64,000 nucleotides of DNA from Oceanospirillales bacterium (GCA_018223185.1 JAAEYW010000018.1:1-64000), one strand, 5' to 3'; shown: positions 40,442 through 51,556, numbered from the stretch's first letter. A program made the numbers and translations. Notes: a model not told the origin generated them from the letters alone.

Positions 40442-41569
40442 ATGGCATGTGATTTCTATCATTTGGCAACCCCTGGCGTTCAGGGGCTCCATCCCTATCA
40501 ACCCGGTAAACCGGTGGAGGAGCTGGAACGTGAGCTGGGTATCAGCAACAGTATTAAACTGGCCAGTAACGAAAACCCCCAGGGGCCGAGCCAGGTTGCT
40601 ATGGCTGCGGTTCAGGCCGCACTGAGCGAGAGTTGCCGTTACCCTGATGCCAGTGGTTTTAAGCTGAAACAGGCGTTGTCAGAGCACTATAACATCACGG
40701 CGGACACTATCACCCTGGGTAATGGGTCGAATGATGTTCTTGAACTGATTGGACGGGCATTTGTTGTTCCGGGTGATGAGGTTATCTATTCCCAGCACTC
40801 CTTTGTTGTGTATATGCTGGTGGCTCAGTCAACCGGAGCCACCTCTGTTGTGGTTCCAGCCAGAGAGTGGGGGCATGATCTGGATGCCATGGCTGCTGCG
40901 GTGACGGATAAAACCCGAATAATCTTTCTGGCGAATCCGAACAACCCCACCGGAACCTGGTTTACCGGTCAGGCGCTACGGGATTTTATGGCGAAAGTGC
41001 CTGAAAATGTGGTGGTGGTTCTGGATGAAGCTTATCTGGAATATGTCGCTGAACCTGAATATCTTTCAGGGCTTCAGTTACAGGCTGACTTTCCAAATCT
41101 CGTCGTCACCCGAACTTTTTCTAAAGCCTTTGGTCTGGCGGCTCTGCGTATTGGGTATGCAGTGGCAACCCCGGCTATTACTGATCTCCTGAATCGCGTA
41201 AGACAGCCCTTCAATGTCAATATTCCTGCACTGGAAGCTGCCACTGCTGTACTGAGTGATGCCGCATATCTGAAACGTAGTGTTGAGCTTAACAGTGCAG
41301 GTATGGCGGAGCTGGAGCAGGGCTTCACCCGGCTGGGTGTTAACTGGATACCCTCTGTTGGCAACTTTATCAGCGTCGATTGTGGCTGCGATGCTGCGCC
41401 GGTATACGCAGGGTTGTTGCAGGAAGGGGTGATTGTCAGGCCGGTGGCCAATTATCAGATGCCTGATCACCTGAGGGTGACGATCGGTCTGCCGGAGGAA
41501 AATAGCCGTTTTTTAACGGCATTTGCTAAAGTGTTGTCACAGCAGCCAGGAAGGACAAAGACACCGTGA
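40442..41569 (+). CDS. hisC: Histidinol-phosphate / aromatic aminotransferase
   Basis: A 375-residue class I/II PLP aminotransferase with Lys228 in TFSKAFGLAALRIGYA and Asp/Tyr in VVLDEAYLEY. In this aromatic-amino-acid context it probably transaminates phenylpyruvate and hydroxyphenylpyruvate as well as, or instead of, imidazole-acetol phosphate; it corresponds to the HisC2-type paralogue of pseudomonads. Its stop overlaps the GTG of tyrA-aroA. Confidence 0.92.
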   Translation: MACDFYHLATPGVQGLHPYQPGKPVEELERELGISNSIKLASNENPQGPSQVAMAAVQAALSESCRYPDASGFKLKQALSEHYNITADTITLGNGSNDVLELIGRAFVVPGDEVIYSQHSFVVYMLVAQSTGATSVVVPAREWGHDLDAMAAAVTDKTRIIFLANPNNPTGTWFTGQALRDFMAKVPENVVVVLDEAYLEYVAEPEYLSGLQLQADFPNLVVTRTFSKAFGLAALRIGYAVATPAITDLLNRVRQPFNVNIPALEAATAVLSDAAYLKRSVELNSAGMAELEQGFTRLGVNWIPSVGNFISVDCGCDAAPVYAGLLQEGVIVRPVANYQMPDHLRVTIGLPEENSRFLTAFAKVLSQQPGRTKTP

Positions 41570-43782
41570 GATGCCTGACTGAGAGGGTGCTGATTATTGG
41601 TTTGGGCCTGATTGGCGGATCTCTGGCGAGCGCTCTGCGTACGCGAGGTATCTGCCGGACAGTCGTTGGATATGACCGGGATAAGGATGAGCTTGAGGCT
41701 GGGCTGCGACTGGGAGTCATCGGAGAAGCGGCAACGGATCTGCTAACCGCGGCTGCGGAAGCCGATGTTATAGTGCTGGCGGTACCGGTTAAAGCGATTG
41801 AAGCTGTTCTCGCAGAAATATTGCCAGTTTTACGACCGGAAACTATTCTCACAGATGTGGGTAGTGTTAAAGGCAATGTGGTGAAGTCTGCCACGGAACT
41901 GTTCGGACACGTGCCGGAACGGTTTATTCCCGGGCATCCGATTGCAGGGTCTGAAAAAAGTGGTGTGGCCGCTGCCGATGCAACACTATTTGAACATCAT
42001 AAAGTTATCATTACACCACTTCCGCAAAGTGATCCTGACGCAGTCACACTGATTGCCCGGATGTGGCAGTCTGTAGGTGCGCAGGTGCTGCAGATGGATG
42101 TTGACCGTCATGATGAGGTGCTGGCTGCGACCAGTCATCTGCCGCACCTGCTGGCTTTTTCACTGGTTGATACGCTGGCGCAGGAACAGGATTGTAATGA
42201 CATTTTTCGCTATGCGGCGGGCGGTTTCAGAGATTTTACCCGTGTGGCGGCCAGTGATCCGACCATGTGGCACGACATCGGTTTGGCAAATAAGCAGGCA
42301 ATCCTGCAGAAGATTGATGAATTTACATCAGGTGTTGGTCGGCTGCGTAAGGCGATCGAGACTGAAGACAGTGTAGCGATGCTGGGTATCTTTACCCGGG
42401 CTAAAGCTGCACGTGAACATTTTTCTAAAATTTTATCGGGCTCAGCGTACTCGCAAAATAATATGATGATAAAAGATACTACATTTTATGCACAGCCGGG
42501 TGGCCAGGTGCAGGGCACAATACGGGCTCCGGGTGATAAATCGATCTCTCACCGTTCTATTATGCTGGGATCTCTGGCTGACGGTGTAACCGAAATTACG
42601 GGTTTCCTTGAGGGAGAGGACAGTCTGGCAACGTTGCAGGCGTTTCGTGACATGGGTGTTGTCATAGAAGGTCCGCATCAGGGGGCTGTTAAAATATATG
42701 GTGTTGGCATGAACGGCCTGCGTCAGCCACCCGGACCTATCTATGTGGGCAATTCGGGTACGACCATCCGTCTGATGTCAGGTCTGCTGGCCGGTCAGTC
42801 ATTTGATTCTGAGCTCAGCGGCGATGCTTCTTTGAGTAAGCGTCCTATGGAGCGGGTGGCCAAGCCACTTCGTCTGATGGGCGCCCAGGTAGAGACCGGA
42901 GAAAACGGTTGTCCACCGGTGAAGATCAAAGGTGGACAGGCCCTGAAAGCGATCAGTTATGAGATGCCGATGGCCAGTGCTCAGGTTAAGTCTTGTGTCA
43001 TGCTGGCTGGGCTCTATGCAGAGGGTGAGACCACTGTGATTGAGCCTGCTCCAACGCGGGACCATACAGAACGTATGCTGCGTGGTTTTGGTTATCAGGT
43101 AGATGTTGACGGTAATAAGGTCTCTCTGTCCGGTGGCGGGAACCTTAAAGCGACTAAAATTGATGTGCCAGCGGATATCTCTTCATCGACCTTCTTTATG
43201 GTGGCGGCCGCTATCTGTCCCGGTTCAGATATCACACTTGAGCATGTGGGCATTAACCCGACCCGCATTGGCGTGATCAATATTCTGCGGGCGATGGGAA
43301 GTCATCTGGAGCTCCTGAACGAGCGCGAGGTTGGCGGGGAGCCGGTTGCGGATATACGTATCCGTTATGCGCCTCTGAAAGGCATTAAGATTCCCGAAGA
43401 TCAGGTGCCGCTTGCGATTGATGAGTTTCCGGCACTGTTTATTGCAGCCGTTTGTGCACAAGGTGAAACGGTGCTCACCGGAGCTGAAGAGCTGCGGGTA
43501 AAAGAGAGTGATCGTATTCAGGCGATGGTTGATGGGTTGAAAATCCTGGGTGCGGATATTGAAGGCACGCCGGATGGTGCGATTATCCGGGGTAGTGAGC
43601 TGGGTGGCGGGGTGATTGAAAGTCATGATGACCACCGGATTGCGATGGCATTCACTATAGCGTCACTGCGGGCTAAAGATAATATCGAGATTCGTGAATG
43701 CGCTAATGTCGCCACATCATTTCCAAATTTTGTTGAGCTGGCTCAGCAGGTAGGTATACGGGTTCGCAAAGAGGAGAAGTAA
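41566..43782 (+). CDS. Fused prephenate dehydrogenase / EPSP synthase (TyrA-AroA)
   Basis: A 738-residue fusion of two shikimate-pathway enzymes. Residues 1 to about 295: NAD-binding [27 protein letters not shown] and [11 protein letters not shown] of prephenate dehydrogenase. Residues about 300-738: EPSP synthase with [29 protein letters not shown]-type block and ESDR..., class I type with the glyphosate-site GNSGT. Met300/Met301 could in principle allow internal initiation. Starts at GTG overlapping the hisC stop. Such fusions are known in pseudomonads and relatives. Confidence 0.95.
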   Translation: MRCLTERVLIIGLGLIGGSLASALRTRGICRTVVGYDRDKDELEAGLRLGVIGEAATDLLTAAAEADVIVLAVPVKAIEAVLAEILPVLRPETILTDVGSVKGNVVKSATELFGHVPERFIPGHPIAGSEKSGVAAADATLFEHHKVIITPLPQSDPDAVTLIARMWQSVGAQVLQMDVDRHDEVLAATSHLPHLLAFSLVDTLAQEQDCNDIFRYAAGGFRDFTRVAASDPTMWHDIGLANKQAILQKIDEFTSGVGRLRKAIETEDSVAMLGIFTRAKAAREHFSKILSGSAYSQNNMMIKDTTFYAQPGGQVQGTIRAPGDKSISHRSIMLGSLADGVTEITGFLEGEDSLATLQAFRDMGVVIEGPHQGAVKIYGVGMNGLRQPPGPIYVGNSGTTIRLMSGLLAGQSFDSELSGDASLSKRPMERVAKPLRLMGAQVETGENGCPPVKIKGGQALKAISYEMPMASAQVKSCVMLAGLYAEGETTVIEPAPTRDHTERMLRGFGYQVDVDGNKVSLSGGGNLKATKIDVPADISSSTFFMVAAAICPGSDITLEHVGINPTRIGVINILRAMGSHLELLNEREVGGEPVADIRIRYAPLKGIKIPEDQVPLAIDEFPALFIAAVCAQGETVLTGAEELRVKESDRIQAMVDGLKILGADIEGTPDGAIIRGSELGGGVIESHDDHRIAMAFTIASLRAKDNIEIRECANVATSFPNFVELAQQVGIRVRKEEK

Positions 43783-43783
43783 C

Positions 43784-44467
43784 ATGGGAGATTTCCCGGT
43801 TATTACAGTTGATGGTCCTAGTGGATCAGGTAAGGGAACAATCTGTAGTCTGCTGGCCCGTGAACTGGGCTGGAACCTGCTTGATAGCGGTGCTCTGTAC
43901 AGGTTGGTAGGCCTGGCTGCGCGCCATCATGGCGTTGCGCTGGATGATGAAGATGCACTGGTGGTGCTGGCTGCGCATCTGGATGTGCAGTTTGGCACAT
44001 CGTCTAATCAGCAAGAAGTTTCCATTGTTCTGGAGGGTGAAGAGGTCACCAATACCATTCGTACGGAAGAGTGTGGAGCGGATGCATCTGTTATCGCTGC
44101 GATCGGTTCGGTAAGGGCTGCATTGCTGGAACGGCAGCGGGCTTTTGTTTCAGAGCCAGGGCTGATTGCTGATGGCCGTGATATGGGTACCGTTGTGTTT
44201 CCTGATGCGGCACTAAAAATTTATTTGACGGCCAGTGCTGAAGAGCGCGCAAACCGCCGTTATAACCAGTTGATAAATAAGGGTCTGGGTGCTAGTCTTC
44301 AGGCAATATTAGAAGATATTCAGGCGAGAGATGCACGCGATATGAACCGCGCGGTAGCACCTCTTAAGCCTGCTGAAGATGCTATCTGCCTTGATACTAC
44401 CCACCAGAGTATCGAGGAAGTGTTGGCTTCTGTGCTGGATCATGCGAGACATAAGGGCCTGCGTTAA
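43784..44467 (+). CDS. cmk: Cytidylate kinase
   Basis: Phosphorylates CMP/dCMP. 227 residues, Walker [13 protein letters not shown] at 10-21, [13 protein letters not shown], and the lid [12 protein letters not shown]. It begins one base after the aroA stop and precedes rpsA by 26 bases, the conserved aroA-cmk-rpsA order. Confidence 0.96.
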   Translation: MGDFPVITVDGPSGSGKGTICSLLARELGWNLLDSGALYRLVGLAARHHGVALDDEDALVVLAAHLDVQFGTSSNQQEVSIVLEGEEVTNTIRTEECGADASVIAAIGSVRAALLERQRAFVSEPGLIADGRDMGTVVFPDAALKIYLTASAEERANRRYNQLINKGLGASLQAILEDIQARDARDMNRAVAPLKPAEDAICLDTTHQSIEEVLASVLDHARHKGLR

Positions 44468-44493
44468 CGGCAAAAAAATGAGGTTTAGCCGGT

Positions 44494-46170
44494 ATGAATG
44501 AGAGTTTTGCTGAGCTGTTCGAAGAGAGTCTGAAAGAGCTGGATATGCAACCGGGCTCTATTGTGACGGGTACCGTTGTCGCGGTTGATGGCGATTTTGT
44601 CGTCGTTAACGCGGGGCTGAAGTCGGAAGGAGTTATCCCCCGGGGGCAGTTTCTTGATGATGAGGGTAAACTGAGCATCGGCGTCGGTGATCAGGTTAAA
44701 GTTGCGCTGGTCTCTCTTGAAGATGGTTCGGGTGAAACTCAGCTTTCCCGTGAAAAAGCTAAACGGGCGGAAGCCTGGGAAGTGCTGGAAAAAGCGATTG
44801 AGAATGATGAAATTATTACCGGACGAATCACCGGTAAGGTTCGCGGTGGCTTTACCGTTGATGTGAACTCCATCAGTGCTTTCCTTCCGGGCTCTCTTGT
44901 CGATATCCGTCCGCTGCGGGATACCTCTCATATAGAAAATAAAGAGCTTGAGTTTAAGCTGGTTAAGCTGGATGCCAAACGCAATAACATTGTCGTATCC
45001 CGGCGCGCCGTACTTGAAACTGCCTACAATGAAGAGCGGGATAAATTACTGGCGACTCTGGAAGAAGGATCGACGGTTAAGGGTATAGTAAAAAACCTCA
45101 CTGATTATGGCGCCTTTATCGATCTGGGGGGCGTTGACGGCTTGCTGCATATCACCGATATTGCCTGGAAACGTGTTAAGCATCCAAGTGAGCTACTCTC
45201 TGTTGGTGATGAGATTGATGTAAAGGTGCTGCGTTATGATCGTGAAAAGGGGCGTGTTTCGCTGGGTATGAAACAGCTTACACCCGATCCCTGGGACGAG
45301 TTCAAGGCCGCCCACCCGATTGGCAGTAAAGTCATGGCTAAAGTCACTAATATTGCTGATTATGGCTGTTTTGCAGAGATTCAGGCAGGTATCGAGGGCC
45401 TGGTCCATGTTTCTGAGATGGACTGGACCAATAAGAATGTTCACCCTTCCAAGGTTGTTCAGCTTGGTGATCAGGTCGAGGTAATGATCCTCGATATTGA
45501 TGAGCAGCGCCGACGAATCTCTCTGGGTATGAAGCAGTGTCAGGCTAACCCCTGGGATGCCTTCGCTGAACGGTATACAAAAGGCACAGAGATAACAGGT
45601 ATTATCAAGTCGATTACTGATTTCGGCGTCTTTATCGGACTGGAGGGCGGAATCGATGGTCTGGTGCACTTGTCTGACCTTTCCTGGGATCAGGAAGGTG
45701 ATGAAGCGGTTAAAGCCTATAAGAAAGGCGACACTGTGAGCGCTGTTGTACTGGCGGTTGATTCAGAGCGAGAGCGTATTTCGCTGGGGATTAAACAGTT
45801 GGGGAGTGATCCTTTTTCTGAGTATACCGCGGCTAATGCAAAAGGCTCTGTAGTTAAGGGGAAAGTTACCCGGGTTGAACCTAAGCAGCTGGTGGTTGAA
45901 CTGGCAGACGGAGTGGAAGGTACCGTTAAAGTGCAGGAAGCTTCTTTTGAGCGGATAGATGATCTGACTCATACGTTCAGTGTCGGAACAGAGATTGATG
46001 TAATGCTTGTTAATATTGACCGGCGTACGCGATCCATTGCGCTGTCTGTGAAGCAAGTTGAAAAACAGCAGGAAAAACAGGCGCTGGATGCCATTAAGCA
46101 CCAGCATGTTGAATCTGAAGGCCCGACAACAATCGGTGATCTCATCAGAGCCCAACTGGAAAAAAAATAG
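44494..46170 (+). CDS. rpsA: 30S ribosomal protein S1
   Basis: 558 residues with six S1 RNA-binding repeats; four canonical copies show the FGVFI/ YGAFI ... DGLLHITDI ... [13 protein letters not shown] pattern at about 190-260, 275-350, 363-435 and 450-525, and two divergent repeats (residues about 20-90 and 105-170) bind the ribosome. Essential for initiating most mRNAs. No autoregulatory leader is visible in the 26-base gap, so expression likely comes from upstream promoters. Confidence 0.97.
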   Translation: MNESFAELFEESLKELDMQPGSIVTGTVVAVDGDFVVVNAGLKSEGVIPRGQFLDDEGKLSIGVGDQVKVALVSLEDGSGETQLSREKAKRAEAWEVLEKAIENDEIITGRITGKVRGGFTVDVNSISAFLPGSLVDIRPLRDTSHIENKELEFKLVKLDAKRNNIVVSRRAVLETAYNEERDKLLATLEEGSTVKGIVKNLTDYGAFIDLGGVDGLLHITDIAWKRVKHPSELLSVGDEIDVKVLRYDREKGRVSLGMKQLTPDPWDEFKAAHPIGSKVMAKVTNIADYGCFAEIQAGIEGLVHVSEMDWTNKNVHPSKVVQLGDQVEVMILDIDEQRRRISLGMKQCQANPWDAFAERYTKGTEITGIIKSITDFGVFIGLEGGIDGLVHLSDLSWDQEGDEAVKAYKKGDTVSAVVLAVDSERERISLGIKQLGSDPFSEYTAANAKGSVVKGKVTRVEPKQLVVELADGVEGTVKVQEASFERIDDLTHTFSVGTEIDVMLVNIDRRTRSIALSVKQVEKQQEKQALDAIKHQHVESEGPTTIGDLIRAQLEKK

Positions 46171-46239
46171 CAACAGATACACATAAATTCTGATGAGAGG
46201 TTTGGTAAATACCAGACCACGAATGTCAGGGGGGTAAGC

Positions 46240-46539
46240 ATGACTAAGTCTGAACTGATCGAGCGTTTGATTGACCAGAATGAACAGCTTTCTATTAAAG
46301 ATGTAGAGCTGGCAGTTAAAACTATGCTGGACCATATGACTGAATCTCTTGCTCAGGGGGATCGCATAGAGATCAGGGGGTTTGGAAGTTTTAGCCTTCA
46401 TTTCCGTGCCCCTCGTGTGGGACGTAATCCGAAAACCGGTGATTCAGTATCGCTGGAAGCTAAATATGTACCGCATTTTAAACCTGGAAAGGAACTGCGC
46501 GAGCAGGTGAATGACAGTCTTAAAAGCGGACGGTCTTAA
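46240..46539 (+). CDS. ihfB: Integration host factor subunit beta
   Basis: A 99-residue HU/IHF-family DNA-bending protein. The arm [22 protein letters not shown] carries the intercalating proline (RNPKTG), and the family's [11 protein letters not shown] end is present. It partners IhfA (not in this window). The gap after rpsA is 69 bases. IHF commonly assists sigma-54 promoters such as the one before glnA here, though no specific site is claimed. Confidence 0.96.
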   Translation: MTKSELIERLIDQNEQLSIKDVELAVKTMLDHMTESLAQGDRIEIRGFGSFSLHFRAPRVGRNPKTGDSVSLEAKYVPHFKPGKELREQVNDSLKSGRS

Positions 46540-46566
46540 GGGATTACATAACTTTAGGGGTAGATA

Positions 46567-46872
46567 ATGCGTTGGTTGAAAACGCTGCTCGTGCTGGCAC
46601 TTTGTATCATATTTCTGTTCTGCGGCTGGACCTTTGCGACGCTGAATACCGAGCTGGTTAGCATTAATATGTTTTTCTTTACGCTGCCGGAAGCCAGTCT
46701 TTCGATCTGGCTGATGGCCAGTTTTGTGGTTGGCGGAGTTGCCGGAGTTCTGGTTAGCAGCCTGTTTGTGATGGTGCTGAAACTTAAACTAAAAGCGGCA
46801 AAACGTAAGATTAGTTCTGCCGACAAGGAGCTTGATCAGTTGCGCACTGCGTCATTGAAACGCTCTACCTGA
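46567..46872 (+). CDS. lapA: LapA-domain inner-membrane protein
   Basis: 101 residues: two membrane helices (about 4-24 and 39-65) followed by a cytoplasmic coiled coil, the DUF1049/LapA layout. Works with LapB in tuning lipopolysaccharide synthesis through LpxC turnover. It begins 27 bases after ihfB and ends one base before lapB, the usual order. Confidence 0.9.
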   Translation: MRWLKTLLVLALCIIFLFCGWTFATLNTELVSINMFFFTLPEASLSIWLMASFVVGGVAGVLVSSLFVMVLKLKLKAAKRKISSADKELDQLRTASLKRST

Positions 46873-46873
46873 A

Positions 46874-48049
46874 ATGAATGATTATCTGTTTATTATCCCG
46901 CTGTTTATAGCGGTAGCTATCGGCTGGCTCTTAGGGCGTCGTCAGCGGGATAATCAGTTGCCAGTGCAAAACTCCCTGCAGCAGGAATATTTTCGCGGTC
47001 TTGATTTTCTTCTGAGTGAAAAAACTGATGAAGCGATCGAGAGCTTTATCCGCGCTCTGGAAATTAACTCTGATACCATACCTGCTCATCTGGCACTGGC
47101 TAAGCTGTTTCGAAAGAAAGGCGATGTTGAGCGTGCAATTCAGATCCATCAGAACCTGTTAGCCCGGTCAGACCTTTCCCGCGATGATTTTCTGAGGATA
47201 CAGATGGCTCTGGCAAAGGATTATTATGCCATTGGGCTGTTTGATCGTGCTGAAAACCTGTTGCTGGAGATTCGGGCACAGCGACCGGGCTCGAAAATTA
47301 ACCAGAAAGTCATATCGCTGCTGATAAAGCTCTATGAGAAAGAGAAAGAGTGGGAGCAGGCGATTGAGGTTGCCCGGCAGTTGAGCGCCGATGAACTTCA
47401 GGGGCTCGAAGTAGAGTTGAGCCATTACTGCTGTGAGCTGGCTGAAGGTTATATTGGTCAGCAACGCTACCGTCATGCAGCAGCGAAGCTGAATGCGGCG
47501 TTAAAATTTGATAAGAGCTGTGTCCGCGCTTGTTTACTGCTTGCCGATATTGCTATCAGCCAGGAAGACTGGAAAGGGGCGATTCGTGATTTGAAGCGGA
47601 TCGCTTCTCAGGACCCGTTGTTTCTCTCTGAAACTATACAGCGCCTGAAGCACTGTTATTCTAAGTTGAATCAGATGGCTGAGTTTGAACGGCTGATGAA
47701 ACAATGGTTGAACAAATATCCCTCAACCAGCATTATGCTGGCGCAGGCTGAGATGATACTTGAGCAGCAGGGGGCTTACCCAGCCGGAGCTTTTATTACC
47801 GATCAGCTCAAGCACAGGCCCTCTGTCAAAGGGTTTAATCAGCTAATAGATCTGTATATTGCACATGCTTCAAAAGGGACGAACGAAAGCCTGATGGTGT
47901 TGCGGGGGCTGACGGGACAGCTTGAGCTGAGTAAGCCTGTGTATAACTGTCAGCGATGTGGTTTTTCAGGAAAGTCACTGCACTGGCAATGCCCCTCCTG
48001 TCAGAGCTGGGGTACGACTAAACCGATTCAGGGCCTTGAAGGTGAGTAG
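46874..48049 (+). CDS. lapB: Lipopolysaccharide assembly protein B (YciM)
   Basis: 391 residues: one N-terminal membrane helix (4-20), a run of about nine TPR repeats facing the cytoplasm (about 30-345), and a rubredoxin-like zinc knuckle CQRCGF ... CPSC at about 359-380. LapB acts with FtsH to degrade LpxC and so limits LPS output. The zinc cysteines are all present. Confidence 0.94.
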   Translation: MNDYLFIIPLFIAVAIGWLLGRRQRDNQLPVQNSLQQEYFRGLDFLLSEKTDEAIESFIRALEINSDTIPAHLALAKLFRKKGDVERAIQIHQNLLARSDLSRDDFLRIQMALAKDYYAIGLFDRAENLLLEIRAQRPGSKINQKVISLLIKLYEKEKEWEQAIEVARQLSADELQGLEVELSHYCCELAEGYIGQQRYRHAAAKLNAALKFDKSCVRACLLLADIAISQEDWKGAIRDLKRIASQDPLFLSETIQRLKHCYSKLNQMAEFERLMKQWLNKYPSTSIMLAQAEMILEQQGAYPAGAFITDQLKHRPSVKGFNQLIDLYIAHASKGTNESLMVLRGLTGQLELSKPVYNCQRCGFSGKSLHWQCPSCQSWGTTKPIQGLEGE

Positions 48050-48081
48050 TCCGGATCAGAATCTGTATGAGATGTAACTGA

Positions 48082-48789
48082 ATGAATGATACTAAGCGGG
48101 TTATTGTTGCGCTGGATTACCCGGACCAGATTTCAGCCCTTAAGATGGCGGATCAGCTGGATCCTGAAAAATGTCGCGTTAAAGTGGGTAAAGAGCTTTT
48201 TACCCGTGCCGGTCCTGCGGTGGTTGAAGCGCTTCACGGAAGAGGTTTTGAGGTTTTTCTTGATCTCAAATTTCATGATATCCCCAACACCACGGCCAAA
48301 GCGGTCAGAGCGGCAGCTGAGATGGGGGTGTGGATGGTCAATGTTCATGCGTCCGGTGGCCGCCGGATGATGGAAACCGCGCGTAATGAATTAGAGCAGG
48401 TTAATGGCGCACAAACACTGCTGATCGCTGTAACCGTTCTCACCAGTATGGAGCAGCAGGATCTGGCGGATATCGGTCTGGATATTGAACCGCTAGAGCA
48501 GGTTAAGCGTCTGGCGCAGTTGACTGAGAGCTGTGGTCTGCATGGTGTGGTCTGTTCTGCTCAGGAGGTAAAACCACTACGGCAGATTGTGTCTCCCGGA
48601 TTTCAGCTGGTTACTCCGGGTATTCGTCCGGCGGATGCTGAGGTGGGCGATCAGAAACGTATTATGACCCCGGGTGAAGCCATTATCGCAGGCAGTACTC
48701 ATCTGGTAATTGGGCGGCCGATTACCCGTGCGGAGGTGCCAGCCGATGCGTTGCGCAGGATTGAACAGGAGATTTTTGCAGCACGTTAG
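48082..48789 (+). CDS. pyrF: Orotidine 5'-phosphate decarboxylase
   Basis: Last step of UMP synthesis. 235 residues, catalytic [10 protein letters not shown] with the Asp-Lys-Asp set near residue 60-65, and TPGIRP plus GRPITRA phosphate-binding loops. 32 bases after lapB, consistent with the conserved lapB-pyrF pair. Confidence 0.96.
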   Translation: MNDTKRVIVALDYPDQISALKMADQLDPEKCRVKVGKELFTRAGPAVVEALHGRGFEVFLDLKFHDIPNTTAKAVRAAAEMGVWMVNVHASGGRRMMETARNELEQVNGAQTLLIAVTVLTSMEQQDLADIGLDIEPLEQVKRLAQLTESCGLHGVVCSAQEVKPLRQIVSPGFQLVTPGIRPADAEVGDQKRIMTPGEAIIAGSTHLVIGRPITRAEVPADALRRIEQEIFAAR

Positions 48790-48812
48790 TTGTCACATTT
48801 CTGTTATGTGCT

Positions 48813-48852
48813 ATTAATAATAAAGCCGGTTTTTACCGGCTTTATTATTAAT
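48813..48852 (+). terminator. Perfect 18-base-pair hairpin after pyrF
   Basis: ATTAATAATAAAGCCGGT (48813-48830) is exactly complementary to 48835-48852 around a TTTT loop. The U-rich 3' arm could replace a free T-run. It stands between pyrF and the comEA-like gene, 15 bases before that gene's ATG. Confidence 0.75.
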
Positions 48853-48867
48853 CAAAAGGAAATAGCT

Positions 48868-49152
48868 ATGAAATGGAATTCGTGTCTTAAATCAGTATTA
48901 CTGCTGCTGCTGTGTCTGAGTTTGCCGCTGAGTGTCTTCGCTGAACCCGTGGTAAATATCAATACGGCTGCCGCTGATCAGCTTGTGGAAGTATTACAGG
49001 GAGTCGGGCCGGCAAAGGCGAAAGCGATAATAGACTACCGTGAAGCAAATGGCCCCTTCAAAACAGTCGATGAACTGGCTAATGTGAAGGGTATCGGAAG
49101 TGCTACGGTGGCTAAAAACCTGCAAAGTATCATGGTTGATGATCCGCAGTGA
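48868..49152 (+). CDS. ComEA-like helix-hairpin-helix secreted protein
   Basis: 94 residues: signal peptide (about 1-24, LLLLLCLSLPLSVFA) and a C-terminal ComEA helix-hairpin-helix pair (INTAAADQLVEVLQGVGPAKA and GPFKTVDELANVKGIG) that binds DNA without sequence preference. A periplasmic DNA-receptor role in natural uptake is the family expectation, but such short proteins are present in many non-competent bacteria. Start chosen at the ATG with AAAAGGAAA upstream. Confidence 0.88.
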   Translation: MKWNSCLKSVLLLLLCLSLPLSVFAEPVVNINTAAADQLVEVLQGVGPAKAKAIIDYREANGPFKTVDELANVKGIGSATVAKNLQSIMVDDPQ

Positions 49153-49187
49153 GGTTTAAGCACTTATTGTTGTTAAGCTAAGTTGTA

Positions 49188-49213
49188 GAGGCTGCCATCC
49201 GGCAGCCTTTTTT
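49188..49213 (+). terminator. Terminator after the comEA-like gene
   Basis: AGGCTGCC, ATCC loop, GGCAGCCT (49189-49208), then TTTTT. It touches the stop of the converging AEC transporter gene. Confidence 0.88.
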
Positions 49214-50105
49214 ATAATACAAACACCAGAGTGAGCGGGATAAAGATCAGTGCACCCATATTGCCAAGCAGCACGATCGAAGCGACCTGTTTGGGCTCCT
49301 GATTGTATTGCTCTGCGACAATGTAGTTAAGTACCGCCGGTGGCAGTGCGCCGAAGATAATCAGGTAGGCAAACTGTTCTGCTTCAAGGTGTAGCAGTTG
49401 CTGTATTGCAAAGGCAATCAGAACACCGATAAGAGGGCTGATAATCGCACCGGTGATGCCAATTCTCCAGGCGCTGAAGTCGACGGTGATCAGTCTAACT
49501 CCAAGGGTAAAGAGTAACAGGGGGATTGAGATCTGTCCCAGCATATCCAGTGCGGTCGCGGCTGATGCGGGTACAGTCAGGCTGAGACTGCTCCAGCCAA
49601 GACCTGCGATCGTCGCGATAATAATGGGCATTCGCAGCAGTCGCCAGGGGTTCGTGCGGTGGTCCATCATGTAGATGCCGACAGTAAAGTGCAGGGTCAT
49701 CTCAACAATAAACAGCATGATCGCTGCAGGCAGTGCCTGTTCGCCAAAGGCTAGGATGATCAGTGGTAGTCCCAGGTTGCCGCTGTTGCTGAACATCATC
49801 GGCGGAAGAAAGGTTTTTGGCTGAACTTTAAGCAGTTTGCACAGAGGCCAGATCAGTAGCCCGGAACCCAGTATGACAACTGCTGCGCCTGCTGCCAGAG
49901 CCTGGTATTTGACCAGATCGAAGGATTTATCTGACAGTACAAAGAAGATCAGTGCCGGTACAAAGATATCCATATTCAACTGGTTGGCCAGCGCCATGTC
50001 CGGCTTTTTATAGCGGCCATAAAGATAGCCGCACAGAACAATGGCAAAGAGTGGAAAAACGGTCAGAAATATCCGTTCGGCAAGTGCCAGGGCGGTAGTG
50101 TCCAT
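49212..50105 (-). CDS. AEC-family transporter
   Basis: 297 residues with about ten membrane helices in two five-helix halves, including NSGNLGLPLI and the second-half TLGVRL region of the auxin-efflux-carrier (AEC) family. Bacterial members move organic acids such as malate, but the substrate is unknown here. It is the last gene of a minus-strand run pip-dtd-AEC, three bases behind dtd. Confidence 0.88.
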   Translation of the reverse strand: MDTTALALAERIFLTVFPLFAIVLCGYLYGRYKKPDMALANQLNMDIFVPALIFFVLSDKSFDLVKYQALAAGAAVVILGSGLLIWPLCKLLKVQPKTFLPPMMFSNSGNLGLPLIILAFGEQALPAAIMLFIVEMTLHFTVGIYMMDHRTNPWRLLRMPIIIATIAGLGWSSLSLTVPASAATALDMLGQISIPLLLFTLGVRLITVDFSAWRIGITGAIISPLIGVLIAFAIQQLLHLEAEQFAYLIIFGALPPAVLNYIVAEQYNQEPKQVASIVLLGNMGALIFIPLTLVFVL

Positions 50106-50108
50106 CTC

Positions 50109-50546
50109 TCAGACTTCCAGTAAAAAGGTCACAGGACCATCATTGATAAGGCTGACCTGCATATCTGCGCCGAAGCGTCCAGTTGCAACGTCGGGGTGCA
50201 GAGATCGGGCCTGGCTGACAAAATATTCATATAGTGCTTCTCCCTGTTCAGGTGTGGCTCCTTTAGAAAAGCCGGGTCGAAGTCCTTTGGCCGTGTCGGC
50301 CACAAGGGTAAACTGAGAAACAATCAGCAGACCGCCTTCCCGCTGTTGCAGGTTGAGGTTCATTTTGCCCTCGGAGTCAGAAAAAATGCGGTAGTTCAGA
50401 ATTTTCTGAAGCAGTTTATCTGCACTGGCCTGGTTGTCGGTTTTTTCAACGCCAAGCAGCAGGAGTATTCCGGGGCCTATCTCACCATGGAGCTCACCGG
50501 AAATATTAACAGAGGCGGTTTCTACCCGCTGAATAAGTGCTTTCAA
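50109..50546 (-). CDS. dtd: D-aminoacyl-tRNA deacylase
   Basis: 145 residues; hydrolyses D-amino acids (and glycine mischarged to tRNA-Ala) from tRNA. The active-site motifs SQFTLVAD and the cross-dimer GPVTFLLEV are intact. Overlaps nothing but lies 22 bases behind pip and three ahead of the transporter gene. Confidence 0.95.
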   Translation of the reverse strand: MKALIQRVETASVNISGELHGEIGPGILLLLGVEKTDNQASADKLLQKILNYRIFSDSEGKMNLNLQQREGGLLIVSQFTLVADTAKGLRPGFSKGATPEQGEALYEYFVSQARSLHPDVATGRFGADMQVSLINDGPVTFLLEV

Positions 50547-50568
50547 CTCAATTCCTCAGATCGCTGAA

Positions 50569-51519
50569 TCAGGCTTTAGAAAGTGCAAACTGATTGGTTG
50601 CCTTAATCAGGTTGTCAGTGATACCGGCTTCCAGTGCACTGTGACCTGCATCTCTGACAATGTGCAGTTCAGCCTGAGGCAGGACATCGTGCAAAGCGAA
50701 AGCCTGTTCAATCGGGCAAACGACATCGTATCGGCCATGCACAATCACGGTGGGTATGTGCTGGAGCCTGTGTGCGTCGCGGATAATCTGATCAGGTTCG
50801 ATAAAGGCTTTGTTGATAAAGTAATGGGATTCTATCCGTGCCATCGCCAGGGCAATATGAGGATCGGCACAATGCTCAACGATGTCGTTGTTCGGATCAA
50901 GGGTAGAACAGCGTCCCTCCCAGACAGACCACGCTTTGGCAGCGGACATCCGGGCAATTTCGTTATCTGATGTCAGGCGTTCGTAGTACGCCTGTAGCAT
51001 CGCGCCACGCTCCGGTTGAGGAATTACTTTCTGATACTCTTTCCAGTAGTCTGGAAAAATTGCGCTGGCGCCTTCCTGATAGAACCAGTGGATATCCCGG
51101 TCCCGGCAGAGAAAGATGCCTCGCAGAATCATCCCTGATACCCGTTCAGGAAAACTTTCGGCATACAGCAGACTGAGGGTGGAACCCCATGAGCCGCCAA
51201 ACAGTAACCATTCATCAATATTGAGGTGTTCGCGGATCTTTTCAATATCGCTGATCAGTTGTGCAGTAGTGTTATTTCGTAGCTCTGCATGTGGGGTTGA
51301 CTGACCACAGCCGCGCTGGTCAAACAGAATTATGCGGTATTTTTCGGGATCAAAGAAACTGCGGTTGAAGCTGCTGGTGCCACCACCGGGTCCACCGTGA
51401 ATAAACAGAACCGGAATGCCCTGGGCGTTACCGCTCTCTTCGATATAGAGGGTATGCAGATCATCAACGGTCAGATGATGTTGCTTATAAGGGTGGATGT
51501 CGGGAAAGAGGGTGTTCAT
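50569..51519 (-). CDS. pip: Proline iminopeptidase
   Basis: 316-residue alpha/beta hydrolase of family S33 removing N-terminal proline. HGGPGGG oxyanion motif near residue 40, nucleophile in GGSWGSTL near residue 110, and GHSALE with the catalytic His near the end. The DQRGCGQSTPHAE segment is typical of bacterial Pip. First gene of pip-dtd-AEC. Confidence 0.95.
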   Translation of the reverse strand: MNTLFPDIHPYKQHHLTVDDLHTLYIEESGNAQGIPVLFIHGGPGGGTSSFNRSFFDPEKYRIILFDQRGCGQSTPHAELRNNTTAQLISDIEKIREHLNIDEWLLFGGSWGSTLSLLYAESFPERVSGMILRGIFLCRDRDIHWFYQEGASAIFPDYWKEYQKVIPQPERGAMLQAYYERLTSDNEIARMSAAKAWSVWEGRCSTLDPNNDIVEHCADPHIALAMARIESHYFINKAFIEPDQIIRDAHRLQHIPTVIVHGRYDVVCPIEQAFALHDVLPQAELHIVRDAGHSALEAGITDNLIKATNQFALSKA

Positions 51520-51556
51520 CTGGGTGTCCTTGTCAGTCTGGCAGACACCGGGAGTA

